From assembly GCA_002452735.1 (NCBI GenBank), contig DKFD01000007.1, positions 10,562-72,167 of the forward strand: DNA of 61,606 bases, read 5' to 3'. Under the pieces are notes generated by a model, which saw only the letters and a list, made by a program, of their open reading frames with translations, had not been told where the DNA came from and did no database searches. The position numbers were made by a program, and so were the translations under genes. This document shows, piece by piece, positions 32,330 to 40,417 of this stretch. How positions within the stretch are numbered: the first letter of the stretch is position 1; each line of letters starts with the position of its first letter. The DNA comes from Patescibacteria group bacterium UBA6805 (GTDB lineage Bacteria > Patescibacteriota > Minisyncoccia > Minisyncoccales > Minisyncoccaceae).

Positions 32330-32632
32330 CTACGCTTTTTTCTTGTCGAGCTTGTCCAGACCGATCGCCTTGACTCCGTAATAGACAACCAGGGCGATGA
32401 TAATGAAATCAATGACCACACTGATAAGGTCTCCGTAAAGAATCTTGGCAGAACCGAGGCTTATTGAAGCTTCCTTGAGCCCGCTAGCGGTGCCGAGCAA
32501 AATGCCGAGAATCGGATTGATAATGTCAGTGACCAAGGCGGAAACGACCCTGGAAACCGCACCCCCGAGAATGAACCCGACAGCCAAGCCGATGACGCCC
32601 TGCTCGCGGATGAAGTCTGTGAATCCTTTCAT
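32330..32632 (-). CDS. mscL: Large-conductance mechanosensitive channel MscL
   Basis: This 100-residue protein has the MscL signature: N-terminal amphipathic 'MKGFTDFIREQGVIGLAVGF' (S1 and start of TM1), the pore-lining 'ILGGAVSRVVSALVTDIINP', a shortened periplasmic loop (~45-65), TM2 'ISVVIDFIIIALVVYYGVKA', and a basic cytoplasmic end. It opens under membrane tension to release solutes during osmotic downshock. It is shorter than E. coli MscL (136 residues), mainly in the loop and C-terminal helix. Confidence 0.92.
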   Translation of the reverse strand: MKGFTDFIREQGVIGLAVGFILGGAVSRVVSALVTDIINPILGILLGTASGLKEASISLGSAKILYGDLISVVIDFIIIALVVYYGVKAIGLDKLDKKKA

Positions 32633-32756
32633 GTTTTTATGTATTATTTTTAATCTTGACCAATTTTATTCTACAAGCCGGGGTTTTGGCGATACCAGGC
32701 CCCGCTGATAAATACCGAGACCGTAAAGCAAATACGGCAAGGTAATTCCATTTATC

Positions 32757-32783
32757 AAAAAGTCGCCGGTTTGGCGACTTTTT
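32757..32783. terminator. Bidirectional hairpin terminator of the small peptide gene
   Basis: AAAAGTCGCC/GGCGACTTTT, a perfect 10-bp stem (32758-32767 with 32773-32782) and 5-base loop with T-runs on both strands. It lies 10 bases after the stop of the 25-codon acidic ORF. Confidence 0.8.
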
Positions 32784-32792
32784 GAAATACCC

Positions 32793-32870
32793 TTACTCAC
32801 CTTCGTTTGTTGAACCTTCTTCAGTAGGAGTTTCGGGTGTTGTTGGTTCTTCACCTTCCATGTAAAACAT
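32793..32870 (-). CDS. Candidate small acidic peptide, 25 residues
   Basis: Too short for routine gene calling. The frame reads MFYMEGEEPTTPETPTEEGS then TNEGE and TAA; an internal ATG at 32861 would give 22 residues. The composition (Glu/Thr/Pro only, nearly repetitive) is not what random intergenic DNA gives, and a strong terminator follows directly. Small acidic Pro/Thr/Glu peptides with their own terminators seem to recur in CPR genomes (my impression, not checked). No Shine-Dalgarno or clear promoter was found, so expression is unproven. Confidence 0.45.
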   Translation of the reverse strand: MFYMEGEEPTTPETPTEEGSTNEGE

Positions 32871-33067
32871 ATTGGTATAAGCCACAGAATCTAATAACCC
32901 CGCGGCAATTTAAATCTTCTTCATTTGACGACCTTTATTTTTCTGTCTAGCTTTTAAATAAAAAACTCAAACAACTTGCAGTATATTATGTTTGAGTGAT
33001 GCTTGTGCTCTGAATGTATCATATTTACGCTTTTTTGTCAACATGCCGAATCAAAAAGAAAAATCCG

Positions 33068-33096
33068 TTGAAATAATACCGGTTTTATGGTATTTT
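33068..33096 (+). promoter_or_regulatory. Promoter of the L,D-transpeptidase, leaderless layout
   Basis: TTGAAA (33068-33073), 17 bases, TATTTT (33091-33096), then six bases to the ATG at 33103. There is no Shine-Dalgarno. Confidence 0.5.
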
Positions 33097-33102
33097 TGTT
33101 TA

Positions 33103-34557
33103 ATGAAGATAAAAGCCGATAAAAAATTCCTTATTCTCGCTGGATTCGCAATAGTTTTTTTACTTTGGAGAGCATATATCTATGTTCCGGCCTATGCCAT
33201 CCAATATTCCGCCTACCCGTCCTTCTGCAGCTATCAAGAAAATATTTGCACCAGTATCGGCTTTAATTTCACCGCTTCCCAAGAATCCAAAAGCAAGATT
33301 CCCCGATATACCATCCAAGAATTCCCGGAACGGGGCGAAACGAAAATAATCTTCTACAATACTTTCAATACGGGCAAGCAATTCGCCTATGACGAAGTTA
33401 TCGACAATCCTTTAATAGCAAAACTGGACCACTATCAAGAAGGAAAAAATTTTGTAATCGACATATTAAGAAAAGGGGCCTTTCTGCCCGCCGAGATATC
33501 GGAGAATCAAAACCTGGCCATCATCACCCTGAACGAAGGTGATGAAAACTTCCCCATAATCTCTGACCAGAAGCCGTCTGACAACTCCGCGGCCTGGCCG
33601 GCTTTTAGAACCATAAGCTTCGAGTCTAAATTAAAAACCTCGCTGAAAAAAGCCGTTGTTTTCTTCCAAGGCGAAAAAATAGAGGTTTCCGCCAATGAAT
33701 TCGCCGAAAATCAATACTCCTTTTCTTTCCAAGAAAACATAGAGAAGGACAAGGAATACACTGTTAAAACCATAATAACCGACGCCCGAGACAGGGCCGT
33801 AATCAGCATCTGGACCTTTGAAGGACAGATATTGGCCGAAACGACTTTGGGTAAAGACCGGTTCAAGTATTTCGGATGGTGGGGGGATGTCAATACCAAC
33901 TATATCAGCGTCAGGGAGGGCCCGAGCACATCGTCAAAAAAATTGGGAACTCTTTCTTCCATCAACAGAGTAAAAGTTTTAAAAGAAGTTTACGGCCAAG
34001 TCGTCAATGACAACAGCGTCTGGTATCAAATAGACGGAGGCCAGTTTCCCGGCGCCTATGTCTTTTCCGAATACATAACGCCCGTTATCCAGCCAGAACC
34101 GCCGAAGACATTCGTAATCCCCGAGGAAGTAATCAAGGGAGATTACTGGATTGACGTTAATTTGACTGAAAAAGTCATTACTTTGTTTGAGTACGATAAA
34201 CCGGTTTTCGCTTCTTTTGCTTCTGTCGGAAGAGAAAAAAACCCGACGCCGGAAGGCACGTACAAAGTTTGGTACAAGCTGAAAAAAGCGGGAATGAAGG
34301 GTGGTCCTCCTTTGCATGACTATATCTACGACCTGAAGGACATCCCCTGGATTATGTATTACAACGAATCTTACGCCATCCACGGAACTTACTGGCACGA
34401 TAGATTCGGTTCCCCCCAAAGTGCGGGCTGCACCAACCTGACGCAGGGAGACGCCGCTTTCATCTTCGAGAAAACAAACCCGAAACTGAAAACCGAACAG
34501 CAGGAATTATTCTCCACCAGAAGCAATCCCGGAATCGTTGTTTTTAATCATTACTAA
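33103..34557 (+). CDS. L,D-transpeptidase (YkuD) with SH3-like domain
   Basis: This 484-residue protein has a membrane anchor (~8-28), an unassigned beta-rich region (~45-260), an SH3-like domain near 'NYISVREGPSTSSKKLGTLS' (~270-345), and a C-terminal YkuD domain (~365-484) with 'DVNLTEKVITLFEYDKPVF', 'TPEGTYKVW' and the catalytic block 'HGTYWHDRFGSPQSAGCTNL' (His and Cys). It makes L,D (3-3) cross-links or attaches proteins in peptidoglycan outside the membrane. The frame extends upstream, but the ATG at 33103 begins the hydrophobic anchor and sits at the predicted transcription start. Confidence 0.92.
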   Translation: MKIKADKKFLILAGFAIVFLLWRAYIYVPAYAIQYSAYPSFCSYQENICTSIGFNFTASQESKSKIPRYTIQEFPERGETKIIFYNTFNTGKQFAYDEVIDNPLIAKLDHYQEGKNFVIDILRKGAFLPAEISENQNLAIITLNEGDENFPIISDQKPSDNSAAWPAFRTISFESKLKTSLKKAVVFFQGEKIEVSANEFAENQYSFSFQENIEKDKEYTVKTIITDARDRAVISIWTFEGQILAETTLGKDRFKYFGWWGDVNTNYISVREGPSTSSKKLGTLSSINRVKVLKEVYGQVVNDNSVWYQIDGGQFPGAYVFSEYITPVIQPEPPKTFVIPEEVIKGDYWIDVNLTEKVITLFEYDKPVFASFASVGREKNPTPEGTYKVWYKLKKAGMKGGPPLHDYIYDLKDIPWIMYYNESYAIHGTYWHDRFGSPQSAGCTNLTQGDAAFIFEKTNPKLKTEQQELFSTRSNPGIVVFNHY

Positions 34558-34694
34558 TCAAGAAACGGATACGCTTCGGAAGGCGTTTGTATTGCCATTC
34601 GCGCTCTTTAGCCGCGAGCCCGCAGTTTTAAGCATCGGTAAGCAAAACGAGCTTATGGTCTTTTTTGTGGTTTGGCGGGCGGGACAAGACCTAA

Positions 34695-35105
34695 TTATTT
34701 AATACTGAACACTGCGTCGCTTGTGTCGTGTATATTGTTATGTTCACTGTCTTCCACAGTAACGAGATATTTATCCGACGGAGGCAAATCGTTTATCCCC
34801 CATACCTCTGCATACAGGTCCTGAACAACCCATTCGTAATTGCCGGTGTTTGGAACGTCGGAAGCAACAGCGGCGTTAAAATTCTGGCCCTCCTCGCTTC
34901 CTGAAATCGCCAGCCTTATATCCACCGACTTTGTTTCTTTTGCTGCGCTCCATGATATTTGGATTTTCTGGCCTTTTGACCAGGACTCTCCCCCGTTCGG
35001 CGAAAGAACTGTTATTCCCTGAACTTCTTTGGTTTTCGGCGCGGAATAATAGAAAATTGCCGAAATAACAATTAAAACAATGATTAATATAAAATATTTT
35101 TTCAT
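34695..35105 (-). CDS. Anchored Kre9/KNH-like Ig-fold protein
   Basis: This 136-residue protein has an N-terminal membrane anchor (~4-22) and one beta-sandwich domain of the Ser-Thr-rich GPI-anchor (Kre9/KNH) type: 'ITVLSPNGGESWSKGQKIQI' then 'SW', 'VDIRLAISG', 'NTGNYEWVV', 'YLVTVEDSEHNNIHDTSDAVF'. Such domains occur in CPR surface proteins and are thought to bind carbohydrate or protein. It is a single gene. The 137 bases to its left (34558-34694) show no clear gene, tRNA or terminator. Confidence 0.7.
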   Translation of the reverse strand: MKKYFILIIVLIVISAIFYYSAPKTKEVQGITVLSPNGGESWSKGQKIQISWSAAKETKSVDIRLAISGSEEGQNFNAAVASDVPNTGNYEWVVQDLYAEVWGINDLPPSDKYLVTVEDSEHNNIHDTSDAVFSIK

Positions 35106-35387
35106 ATTACATGATTATACCAAAAAATAGCCCGAATGGCAAAAGGTCAGCTCTTGTTCAGAAAATATGCTTTTTTAATCCAGCCGAGAAGCTCAAAGAT
35201 TTTTCATGCATTATACAATTCTATTGTAACGAACAACCGCCCATTTGTAAATCATTTTTCTATAAGGGCTCAATGTTGTAAACAGTGTTAGAACGATAAT
35301 TCAACGGCAGACTGAATCACTTACGTCCCAGATTTAAAGGGTTTTACCGAGAAATAGACTACCCCCCCCACCACGCTACTCACCATA

Positions 35388-35927
35388 TCATTCAATACAG
35401 CAATCAATAGCTTTTCTAACCAGATCTCCGAGTTTACCTATAAATCCCTTCTTCTCTTTGTCGTGCTTATTTAAGGCATTGCTGTCAATTTTTTTAATGT
35501 CGTCTGTTTTCACCATCCTCATATTTAGTCCCCAAAAAAGCGAGTAAAGATTATAAGCTTTTCCGAAAAGGTCGTAAGCCTCCTCCTTTTTATCCATATC
35601 GAACTGTTTCGTGCCAACCTCCATTAATCGCATTGAAGCAGCAAGCAAATGCTTGGAAATGCACCAGACCTCGCCTTCATATTCTTTGATTATATTTTTT
35701 AACAATTCCTTGCGCATTGAACGAGCTTCGTTCAATAAATCATAATATTCAGTTTTGCCTGTTTTGGCTCCTGTGAAAAAGAAGTGCTCTTCAATGCTCA
35801 CCAAGTTCATTATGGCGATGCTTAAATCCTGATCGGACGACAAATCCATTTTGTCTTGCTTTTTCACTTGGTCCATTTTTTGAATAAATTCATTAAGATT
35901 TTTTATCGGGTTTTGATTATTTTCCAT
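35388..35927 (-). CDS. Helical hypothetical protein, end of the thiol/arsenic operon
   Basis: This 179-residue, predicted all-helical soluble protein shows 'SIAIMNLVSIEEHFFFTGAK', 'YYDLLNEARSMRKELLKNII', 'WCISKHLLAASMRLMEVG' and 'KAYNLYSLFWGLNMRMV', ending 'RKAIDCCIE'. It has three cysteines (WC and the terminal CC) and no signal peptide. I do not recognise a named family. Its position as ninth gene of the operon, 4 bases after the CPxC membrane gene, suggests a cytoplasmic partner, perhaps metal- or thiol-binding. The 282 bases to its right belong upstream of the neighbouring gene and show nothing clear. Confidence 0.6.
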   Translation of the reverse strand: MENNQNPIKNLNEFIQKMDQVKKQDKMDLSSDQDLSIAIMNLVSIEEHFFFTGAKTGKTEYYDLLNEARSMRKELLKNIIKEYEGEVWCISKHLLAASMRLMEVGTKQFDMDKKEEAYDLFGKAYNLYSLFWGLNMRMVKTDDIKKIDSNALNKHDKEKKGFIGKLGDLVRKAIDCCIE

Positions 35928-35931
35928 ATAA

Positions 35932-36459
35932 TTATTTATTTAAGAAATAAAAAATGACGCTTAAAATTATTAGAGGACTGATGGGCATAACGACTTTTTG
36001 AAATGGGAAATACGCCCTGCCTTGATTTTTTTCCTTAAAATAATAGTACCAGCTTGCTCCGAACCAAAAGGCAATACTTCCCGTAACGATGCCGATGATT
36101 AGTTTATCTAATCCGCAGCCACAGATAGCATTGAGAGGATTACTCATAATCCCCATAAAATAAAGAGGGATGACAATCAAAAGATAATAGCCTAAAATTG
36201 TGATCAACGCCCGGCCCTTAAAATGAATATTTTTCCTATCAAGCCACGATATCGTCCAAGTGATCATTGAAACCGTTAATCCGCCGATCCATAAACCGGT
36301 AACAGAATCGTCTATGCCCAGCCAGCGTGAAAGCCCGACCCCGGCTCCCACGGCAACAGTACAGATTGGGCAAACAGCTAAAGCCTGTTTAGCCATTAAT
36401 AAGTTAAGCCCAAAAATTAATAAAACAAAAATAAATAATTTTTTCATATTATTGTTCAT
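35932..36459 (-). CDS. CPxC membrane protein (paralogue 2, in thiol operon)
   Basis: This 175-residue protein has a signal-anchor ending 'KQALAVCPICTVAVGAGVGL', then 'RWLGIDDSVTGLWIGGLTVS', and three further helices; a second Cys pair 'ICGCGLDKLIIG' lies between helices. It ends 'PLIILSVIFYFLNK'. It is a paralogue of 24117-24647. Placement in an operon with two thioredoxin-like proteins and a CcdA-like protein supports a membrane thiol-redox or metal-handling role. It overlaps the upstream gene by 11 bases. Met5 is an alternative start. Confidence 0.65.
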   Translation of the reverse strand: MNNNMKKLFIFVLLIFGLNLLMAKQALAVCPICTVAVGAGVGLSRWLGIDDSVTGLWIGGLTVSMITWTISWLDRKNIHFKGRALITILGYYLLIVIPLYFMGIMSNPLNAICGCGLDKLIIGIVTGSIAFWFGASWYYYFKEKNQGRAYFPFQKVVMPISPLIILSVIFYFLNK

Positions 36460-36853
36460 TTATTTTTGATTTGAAAAATTCTATAATGTCCTGATCGCCC
36501 ACAAGACATTTTGACCCGTCCCACAGAAAAGGCACGCCGATGGAATCGGTCGGTATACCACAGGCCTTTGCTTTGGATGCCAAGTCATTGGCGTTTTGTT
36601 TATTGTAATAGGCCTCTTTTTTGGCAAACGACACCTTGGTTTCTACATTATTTTGACTGATATATTCTTCGACAATTTCACAGTGTGGACAGCCGTCTCC
36701 ATAGAACAAAATAATTTCTTGATTTTGAATATTAGCATTATTTTCGGATTGAATTGGTAAAATATTATTGTTTTCGTTTTGTGAAATAATAATAATAGAA
36801 AAGATAGAGACGCTTGCGAATAATATACTGGGAATAATAATTTTATTTTTCAT
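36449..36853 (-). CDS. Anchored thioredoxin-fold protein (CPHC)
   Basis: This 134-residue protein has an N-terminal anchor (~5-24) and a short Asn-rich linker, then a thioredoxin/glutaredoxin-like domain: 'IILFYGDGCPHCEIVEEYIS' with active site CPHC (the DsbA dipeptide), and 'SIGVPFLWDGSKCLVGDQDI' with the cis-Pro before a strand. Two more cysteines (ACGIP, SKC) may take part. It acts outside the membrane as a thiol oxidoreductase. It overlaps the genes on both sides by 11 bases. Confidence 0.8.
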   Translation of the reverse strand: MKNKIIIPSILFASVSIFSIIIISQNENNNILPIQSENNANIQNQEIILFYGDGCPHCEIVEEYISQNNVETKVSFAKKEAYYNKQNANDLASKAKACGIPTDSIGVPFLWDGSKCLVGDQDIIEFFKSKINEQ

Positions 36854-37481
36854 AAGCTATTTTTATTTGATTAATAATATTTTCAGGGCAAGTTTCTTTA
36901 CAATAAATAATCGGTGTTCTCGACAGTGCGTGGCGAGAACCATCGTCGTTTAGGATATGGACTATGTTTGCCTGGCTATAATTTGTTTTATCCCAGGAGG
37001 TAATAATAATCCCATTACTTGGACATTCGGCTATATTGGTAATTTGTCTGACGTTATTTAACCCAAGGTCATTTTTAACTTGATCACTATTTAAATCAGT
37101 GCAAATAACTTCTTTTGTAAAATCATCTTTATTAATAACTTTTTCTTGCTGACTTATAAAGGAATACCCAGATTTTGATATAAATTCAATCTTATAATCA
37201 CCTTCATCCGGCTTAAGTGGCCGGCCGGAAAGGACATAATCAACCTTATTTTCGTTCAATAATCTCAAGCTCTCGGCTGTTGATTGCGTAATAATGATGT
37301 TGTATTCTGCATTTAAATTGTTGGCTATATCGGAATAAGTCGGACAAACGACGATTCTTATTTTGTCTCTTTTAATGGAAATGGTTTTATTTTCTCTCGC
37401 CTTACTTCCACTCATAACAAAACCAGATAAAGCGATCAAGCCAGCGATTAATATTAAGATGATTAAACTGTATTTTTGCAT
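36843..37481 (-). CDS. Anchored periplasmic-binding-protein-like protein
   Basis: This 212-residue protein has an N-terminal helix (~5-25), then a type-2 binding-protein-like fold: 'IRIVVCPTYSDIANNLNAEY', 'TQSTAESLRLLNENKVDYVL', 'SGRPLKPDEGDYKIEFISKS', and 'GIIITSWDKTN'. Four further Cys follow (C-T-D; AECP; CKETC). It is shorter than typical solute-binding proteins (~250-300) and no ABC permease or ATPase lies nearby, so it may sense or bind rather than feed a transporter. It lies 1 base after the ArsG-like gene. Confidence 0.55.
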   Translation of the reverse strand: MQKYSLIILILIAGLIALSGFVMSGSKARENKTISIKRDKIRIVVCPTYSDIANNLNAEYNIIITQSTAESLRLLNENKVDYVLSGRPLKPDEGDYKIEFISKSGYSFISQQEKVINKDDFTKEVICTDLNSDQVKNDLGLNNVRQITNIAECPSNGIIITSWDKTNYSQANIVHILNDDGSRHALSRTPIIYCKETCPENIINQIKIAYEK

Positions 37482-37482
37482 A

Positions 37483-38199
37483 TTATAAATTTATAAAAAA
37501 CTTGATCAAATACTGCAAATAATAAACTCCTGTCAGTATAAAAATCGAAGCTACTCCATATCGAAGCCATTTTTCTATTTTTTGGATGGCATTAAAAGCT
37601 TTGCCAACAGCCTGCATGCTAAAGGCGATAAGGATAGAAAATATTATCACTGGCAGGCCGGTGCCAATTGCAAAGAGAGAGGGTAAAAGCAAGCCTCTGG
37701 TAGATTTGAGAACCAGTGGAATTAGAACACCAAAAAACAAAACTCCACTATAGGGGCAAAAAGCTAATGCAAATAACATACCCAAGGCCAACGATCCCAG
37801 ATATCCTTTGTCTGCCAGCCATAATTTAATTTTCTCAATCATTCGGCTGTTATTTTTTAAGTTGATTTTAATGACTCCAAACATCACAAGTCCAATTAAA
37901 ATCAAAACTGGACCTAAAACCTTATCACCCCACCCCTGGAAGATTCTTGAAATTTGGAAAGAGGAAAGCCCAAAATAGATCAATATTGCGAGCAAAGTAT
38001 AGCTGATGCCTCTACCTAAAGTATAAAAAAGTCCGGACAGGATTGTGTGTTTCGGAGTCTTGATATCTTTAGAAATGAAAGCGATAGCTGTTATATTGGC
38101 AGCTAAAGGACAAGGACTAATTGAGGTTAGAATTCCCAAAAGAAATGCCGATAATGCCGGAATATTGTAGTTATCTATTAAGCTGTTAATTATTTCCAT
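37483..38199 (-). CDS. CcdA/DsbD-type membrane protein, ArsG-like
   Basis: This 238-residue protein has six transmembrane helices of the DsbD/CcdA family: 'LLGILTSISPCPLAANITAI' and 'MLFALAFCPYSGVLFFGVLI' carry the two conserved membrane Cys-Pro sites, symmetry-related as in CcdA. CcdA moves electrons from cytoplasmic thioredoxin to extracytoplasmic thiol proteins. The NCBI-named ArsG family (aromatic arsenical efflux) belongs to this fold and is encoded beside ArsF, as here. Either electron transfer or efflux fits; context with several CxxC proteins favours electron transfer. Confidence 0.8.
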   Translation of the reverse strand: MEIINSLIDNYNIPALSAFLLGILTSISPCPLAANITAIAFISKDIKTPKHTILSGLFYTLGRGISYTLLAILIYFGLSSFQISRIFQGWGDKVLGPVLILIGLVMFGVIKINLKNNSRMIEKIKLWLADKGYLGSLALGMLFALAFCPYSGVLFFGVLIPLVLKSTRGLLLPSLFAIGTGLPVIIFSILIAFSMQAVGKAFNAIQKIEKWLRYGVASIFILTGVYYLQYLIKFFINL

Positions 38200-38207
38200 T
38201 ATATTTG

Positions 38208-38687
38208 TTATTTATCAAGTATTTTTTTGATTTTGGCTTCAAAATAATCCAAAAATTGTTTCTCGTTTGCAATGAGTCGCCAAACAGTCACATCCTCCTC
38301 AATATTGTCGCTCCCGGCAGTAATGGCGTTGACATAAAGAGACGATCCTCCAGCTCTATACTTCATGACCATTTCCCTATTTTCGGGTAGTTCACCATTT
38401 ATATCTTTATAAACAATGACACCATTTTTGTATTCCTCGGGAAATCTTTCCTTGATGGTTTTGAGAGCATATTCACCGACAGTAATACATGACCAACATT
38501 GCTGGGTAGCACGAAAATGGACTACTTCAATTTTCTCTGCTGGTTGTTTTTCTTCGCCATTCTGGATTTTTGAAGTTAAATTATTAGAGATATGTGCTAC
38601 TGATTGTTGATTATTATTTTTGAAGACAAAAAACAACAAGCCAACAATGGCTGCACCTATTAAAATTACAATAATTGATTTTTTCAT
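38208..38687 (-). CDS. ArsF-like anchored CxxC protein
   Basis: This 159-residue protein has an N-terminal anchor (~3-22) then a thioredoxin-like domain: 'IEVVHFRATQQCWSCITVGE' with a CWSC pair, 'NGVIVYKDINGELPENREMV', 'YRAGGSSLYVN', and 'DVTVWRLIANEKQFLDYFEA'. This pattern matches the family named ArsF (nitrophenyl compound nitroreductase subunit) in arsEFG operons, which protect against aromatic arsenicals. In this genome the natural substrate is unknown. It lies 8 bases before the ArsG-like gene. Confidence 0.75.
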   Translation of the reverse strand: MKKSIIVILIGAAIVGLLFFVFKNNNQQSVAHISNNLTSKIQNGEEKQPAEKIEVVHFRATQQCWSCITVGEYALKTIKERFPEEYKNGVIVYKDINGELPENREMVMKYRAGGSSLYVNAITAGSDNIEEDVTVWRLIANEKQFLDYFEAKIKKILDK

Positions 38688-38694
38688 AGTTTAT

Positions 38695-39807
38695 TTAAAA
38701 TAATTTACCGAATATTAGGCCTGCAACCGTTGAATAAAATATAACAAGCAAAACATAAACTGCCGTTTTGCTGTTTCCTAAAACCTTTCTTATAACTAGC
38801 ATGTTCGGCAAGCTTAAAGAGGGCCCAGCCAAAAGTAAGGCCAAAGCAGGTCCTTGACCCATACCCTTGGCGATTAATGCCTGAAGTATCGGGATTTCGG
38901 TTAGGGTAGAAAAATACATAAAAACTCCAAAAATAGCGGAAATCAAATTGCCGAAAATCGAGTTAGAGCCGACTGTTTTTTGGATTAATTCCTGGGGCAA
39001 AAATGGCATAACGAAACCAGCCACGAACACACCGATAAAGAGAATGGGCAAAAGCATTTTGGTAAAAACCCACGTTTCTTTGAGCCATTCTTTGGTTGTC
39101 TCTTGACGAAACTTAAAAATAGCGATTCCTGCCGTAATCAGCGCCAATAATCCCATCAGGGCGAATTTTATCAATTTATCAATTTGCAGACCGTTAACCA
39201 CTAAAACTCCGACCATTGCCAGAAAAAAAATAATTAAAACCATCTTGCCGATTTTTACTTCCTGGTATTCCTCTGTAAACAAACCGCCCTGCTCTGCATT
39301 TTCCTTGAATATGGCTTGCATGGAAAGACCGACTAAAATTGAAAGTAAAATGGCGGAAATGGCTCTTGCCAATCCAATTTTTACTCCCAAAACCGACATA
39401 GTTAAAAATATGGCGGCTATATTTATGGCTGGGCCAGAAAATAGAAAAGTGATGGCGGGACCAAGACCCGCTCCTCTTTTCCTAATACTTGCGAATAAAG
39501 GAAGGATTGTGCAGGAACATACGGCCAAGATTGATCCAGAAATGGAAGCCAAAGAATAAGAAACGTATTTTTTGGCTTGGCCGCTCAAATAACGCAGGAT
39601 AAAATCTTTTTTGACAAAAACCGAGATTGCGCCAGCAATAAAAAATGCTGGCACCAAGCATGTTAAAACATGCTGACGGGCATATTCGTGCAGCAACTGA
39701 AAACCAGATAAAATAGCGCCTGTGAATAAAGCCGAACTCATCGGCATAAAGTAAAACAGTAAAAACAAACCGACAAGAAAAATAAAGATATTGATTTCTC
39801 TTTTCAT
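38695..39807 (-). CDS. ArsP_1-family permease
   Basis: This 370-residue permease has 8-10 transmembrane helices in two repeats, of the family formerly DUF318 (PF03773). The first repeat has 'AVCSCTILPLFASIRKRGAG' followed by 'FLFSGPAINIAAI'; the second has 'TEIPILQALIAKGMGQGPAL' then 'LLAGPSLSLPNMLVI'. Some ArsP proteins expel trivalent methyl or aromatic arsenicals, using conserved cysteines like the CSC here. It follows the small thioredoxin gene by 4 bases, a common ArsR-thioredoxin-permease order. Confidence 0.88.
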   Translation of the reverse strand: MKREINIFIFLVGLFLLFYFMPMSSALFTGAILSGFQLLHEYARQHVLTCLVPAFFIAGAISVFVKKDFILRYLSGQAKKYVSYSLASISGSILAVCSCTILPLFASIRKRGAGLGPAITFLFSGPAINIAAIFLTMSVLGVKIGLARAISAILLSILVGLSMQAIFKENAEQGGLFTEEYQEVKIGKMVLIIFFLAMVGVLVVNGLQIDKLIKFALMGLLALITAGIAIFKFRQETTKEWLKETWVFTKMLLPILFIGVFVAGFVMPFLPQELIQKTVGSNSIFGNLISAIFGVFMYFSTLTEIPILQALIAKGMGQGPALALLLAGPSLSLPNMLVIRKVLGNSKTAVYVLLVIFYSTVAGLIFGKLF

Positions 39808-39811
39808 AATC

Positions 39812-40045
39812 TTACTTAAGCCAGTTTTTTATTTCTTCAACACTAGGAATCCTGCCAGCAGCTTTGACTTCTTTATCAATAACGATAGCGGGGGTCGACA
39901 TCACTCCGTATTCCACAATCTTGTCTATTTCGTGAACATGTTCAATCTGAATATCTTTCAAGCCAAGGCCTAATACCGCCTGCTTGGCATTAACTTCTAA
40001 TTTCTGGCAATTAGGGCAGCCAGAACCCAAAATTTTAATAATCAT
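39812..40045 (-). CDS. Small thioredoxin (TM0996/MTH895 type)
   Basis: This 77-residue redox-active disulfide protein has active site 'GSGCPNCQKLE' at residues ~7-17, 'VMSTPAIVIDKEVKAAG' with the cis-Pro, and a final helix 'SVEEIKNWLK'. It has no signal peptide, so it is cytoplasmic. It could supply electrons through the CcdA-like protein or to the permease-linked system. It lies 11 bases after arsR. Confidence 0.9.
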   Translation of the reverse strand: MIIKILGSGCPNCQKLEVNAKQAVLGLGLKDIQIEHVHEIDKIVEYGVMSTPAIVIDKEVKAAGRIPSVEEIKNWLK

Positions 40046-40056
40046 ATTTTTATTAA

Positions 40057-40362
40057 TTATTTAATATAATGAGACATTAGAGAAGTGAATTTTTTAATGT
40101 TTTTCTTGCTTAAGAAATAAAAAACTTTCGTGCCCTGTTTTCTTGAACCAATTAAACCGAAATCTTTCAATACTTTGAGGTGATGAGAAATTAAGTTCTG
40201 CGGCAAATCCAAAAACTGCCATATTTCGCAAACGCATTTTTCCTGCTTTTGTAGAAGACATAAAACTTTCAGGCGATTTTCCTCTGAAATAACTTTTAGA
40301 AAATTCACAACCTTTTTGAGTTTTGCCTGCGATTTTTTAGTTTTGCAACAATTAAAATTCAT
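40057..40362 (-). CDS. ArsR/SmtB-family metal-sensing repressor
   Basis: This 101-residue winged-helix repressor has 'LKVISEENRLKVLCLLQKQE', the 'CVCEIWQFLDLPQNLISHHL' recognition region, 'KVLKDFGLIGSRKQGTKVFY' and a final dimer helix. The CVC pair is the metal site of ArsR/CadC (ELCVCDL), and the N-terminal 'NFNCCKTKK' gives a further Cys pair, as in CadC. It would release DNA on binding As(III), Cd(II), Pb(II) or a similar ion. ATG 40362 follows GGTGG by 9 bases, better than GTG 40374. It heads the nine-gene operon, and its operator overlaps the promoter. Confidence 0.92.
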   Translation of the reverse strand: MNFNCCKTKKSQAKLKKVVNFLKVISEENRLKVLCLLQKQEKCVCEIWQFLDLPQNLISHHLKVLKDFGLIGSRKQGTKVFYFLSKKNIKKFTSLMSHYIK

Positions 40363-40395
40363 ATAATTATCCACCCGTCTGCCGATATACAGACA

Positions 40396-40417
40396 AATAT
40401 CAATCTATATTGATATT
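40396..40417. promoter_or_regulatory. ArsR operator palindrome
   Basis: AATATCAAT-CTAT-ATTGATATT, perfect 9-base arms, the AT-rich palindrome typical of ArsR/SmtB operators. It overlaps the -10 and covers the predicted transcription start. Confidence 0.8.

Noticed and set aside
32666..32854. A 62-codon minus-strand frame across the terminator near mscL
   Set aside because: It runs through a strong hairpin terminator and overlaps the more convincing acidic peptide in another frame.
35106..35387. Possible RNA gene in the 282-base gap
   Set aside because: No tRNA cloverleaf, terminator or conserved motif was found; the C-run at 35362-35369 is unremarkable.
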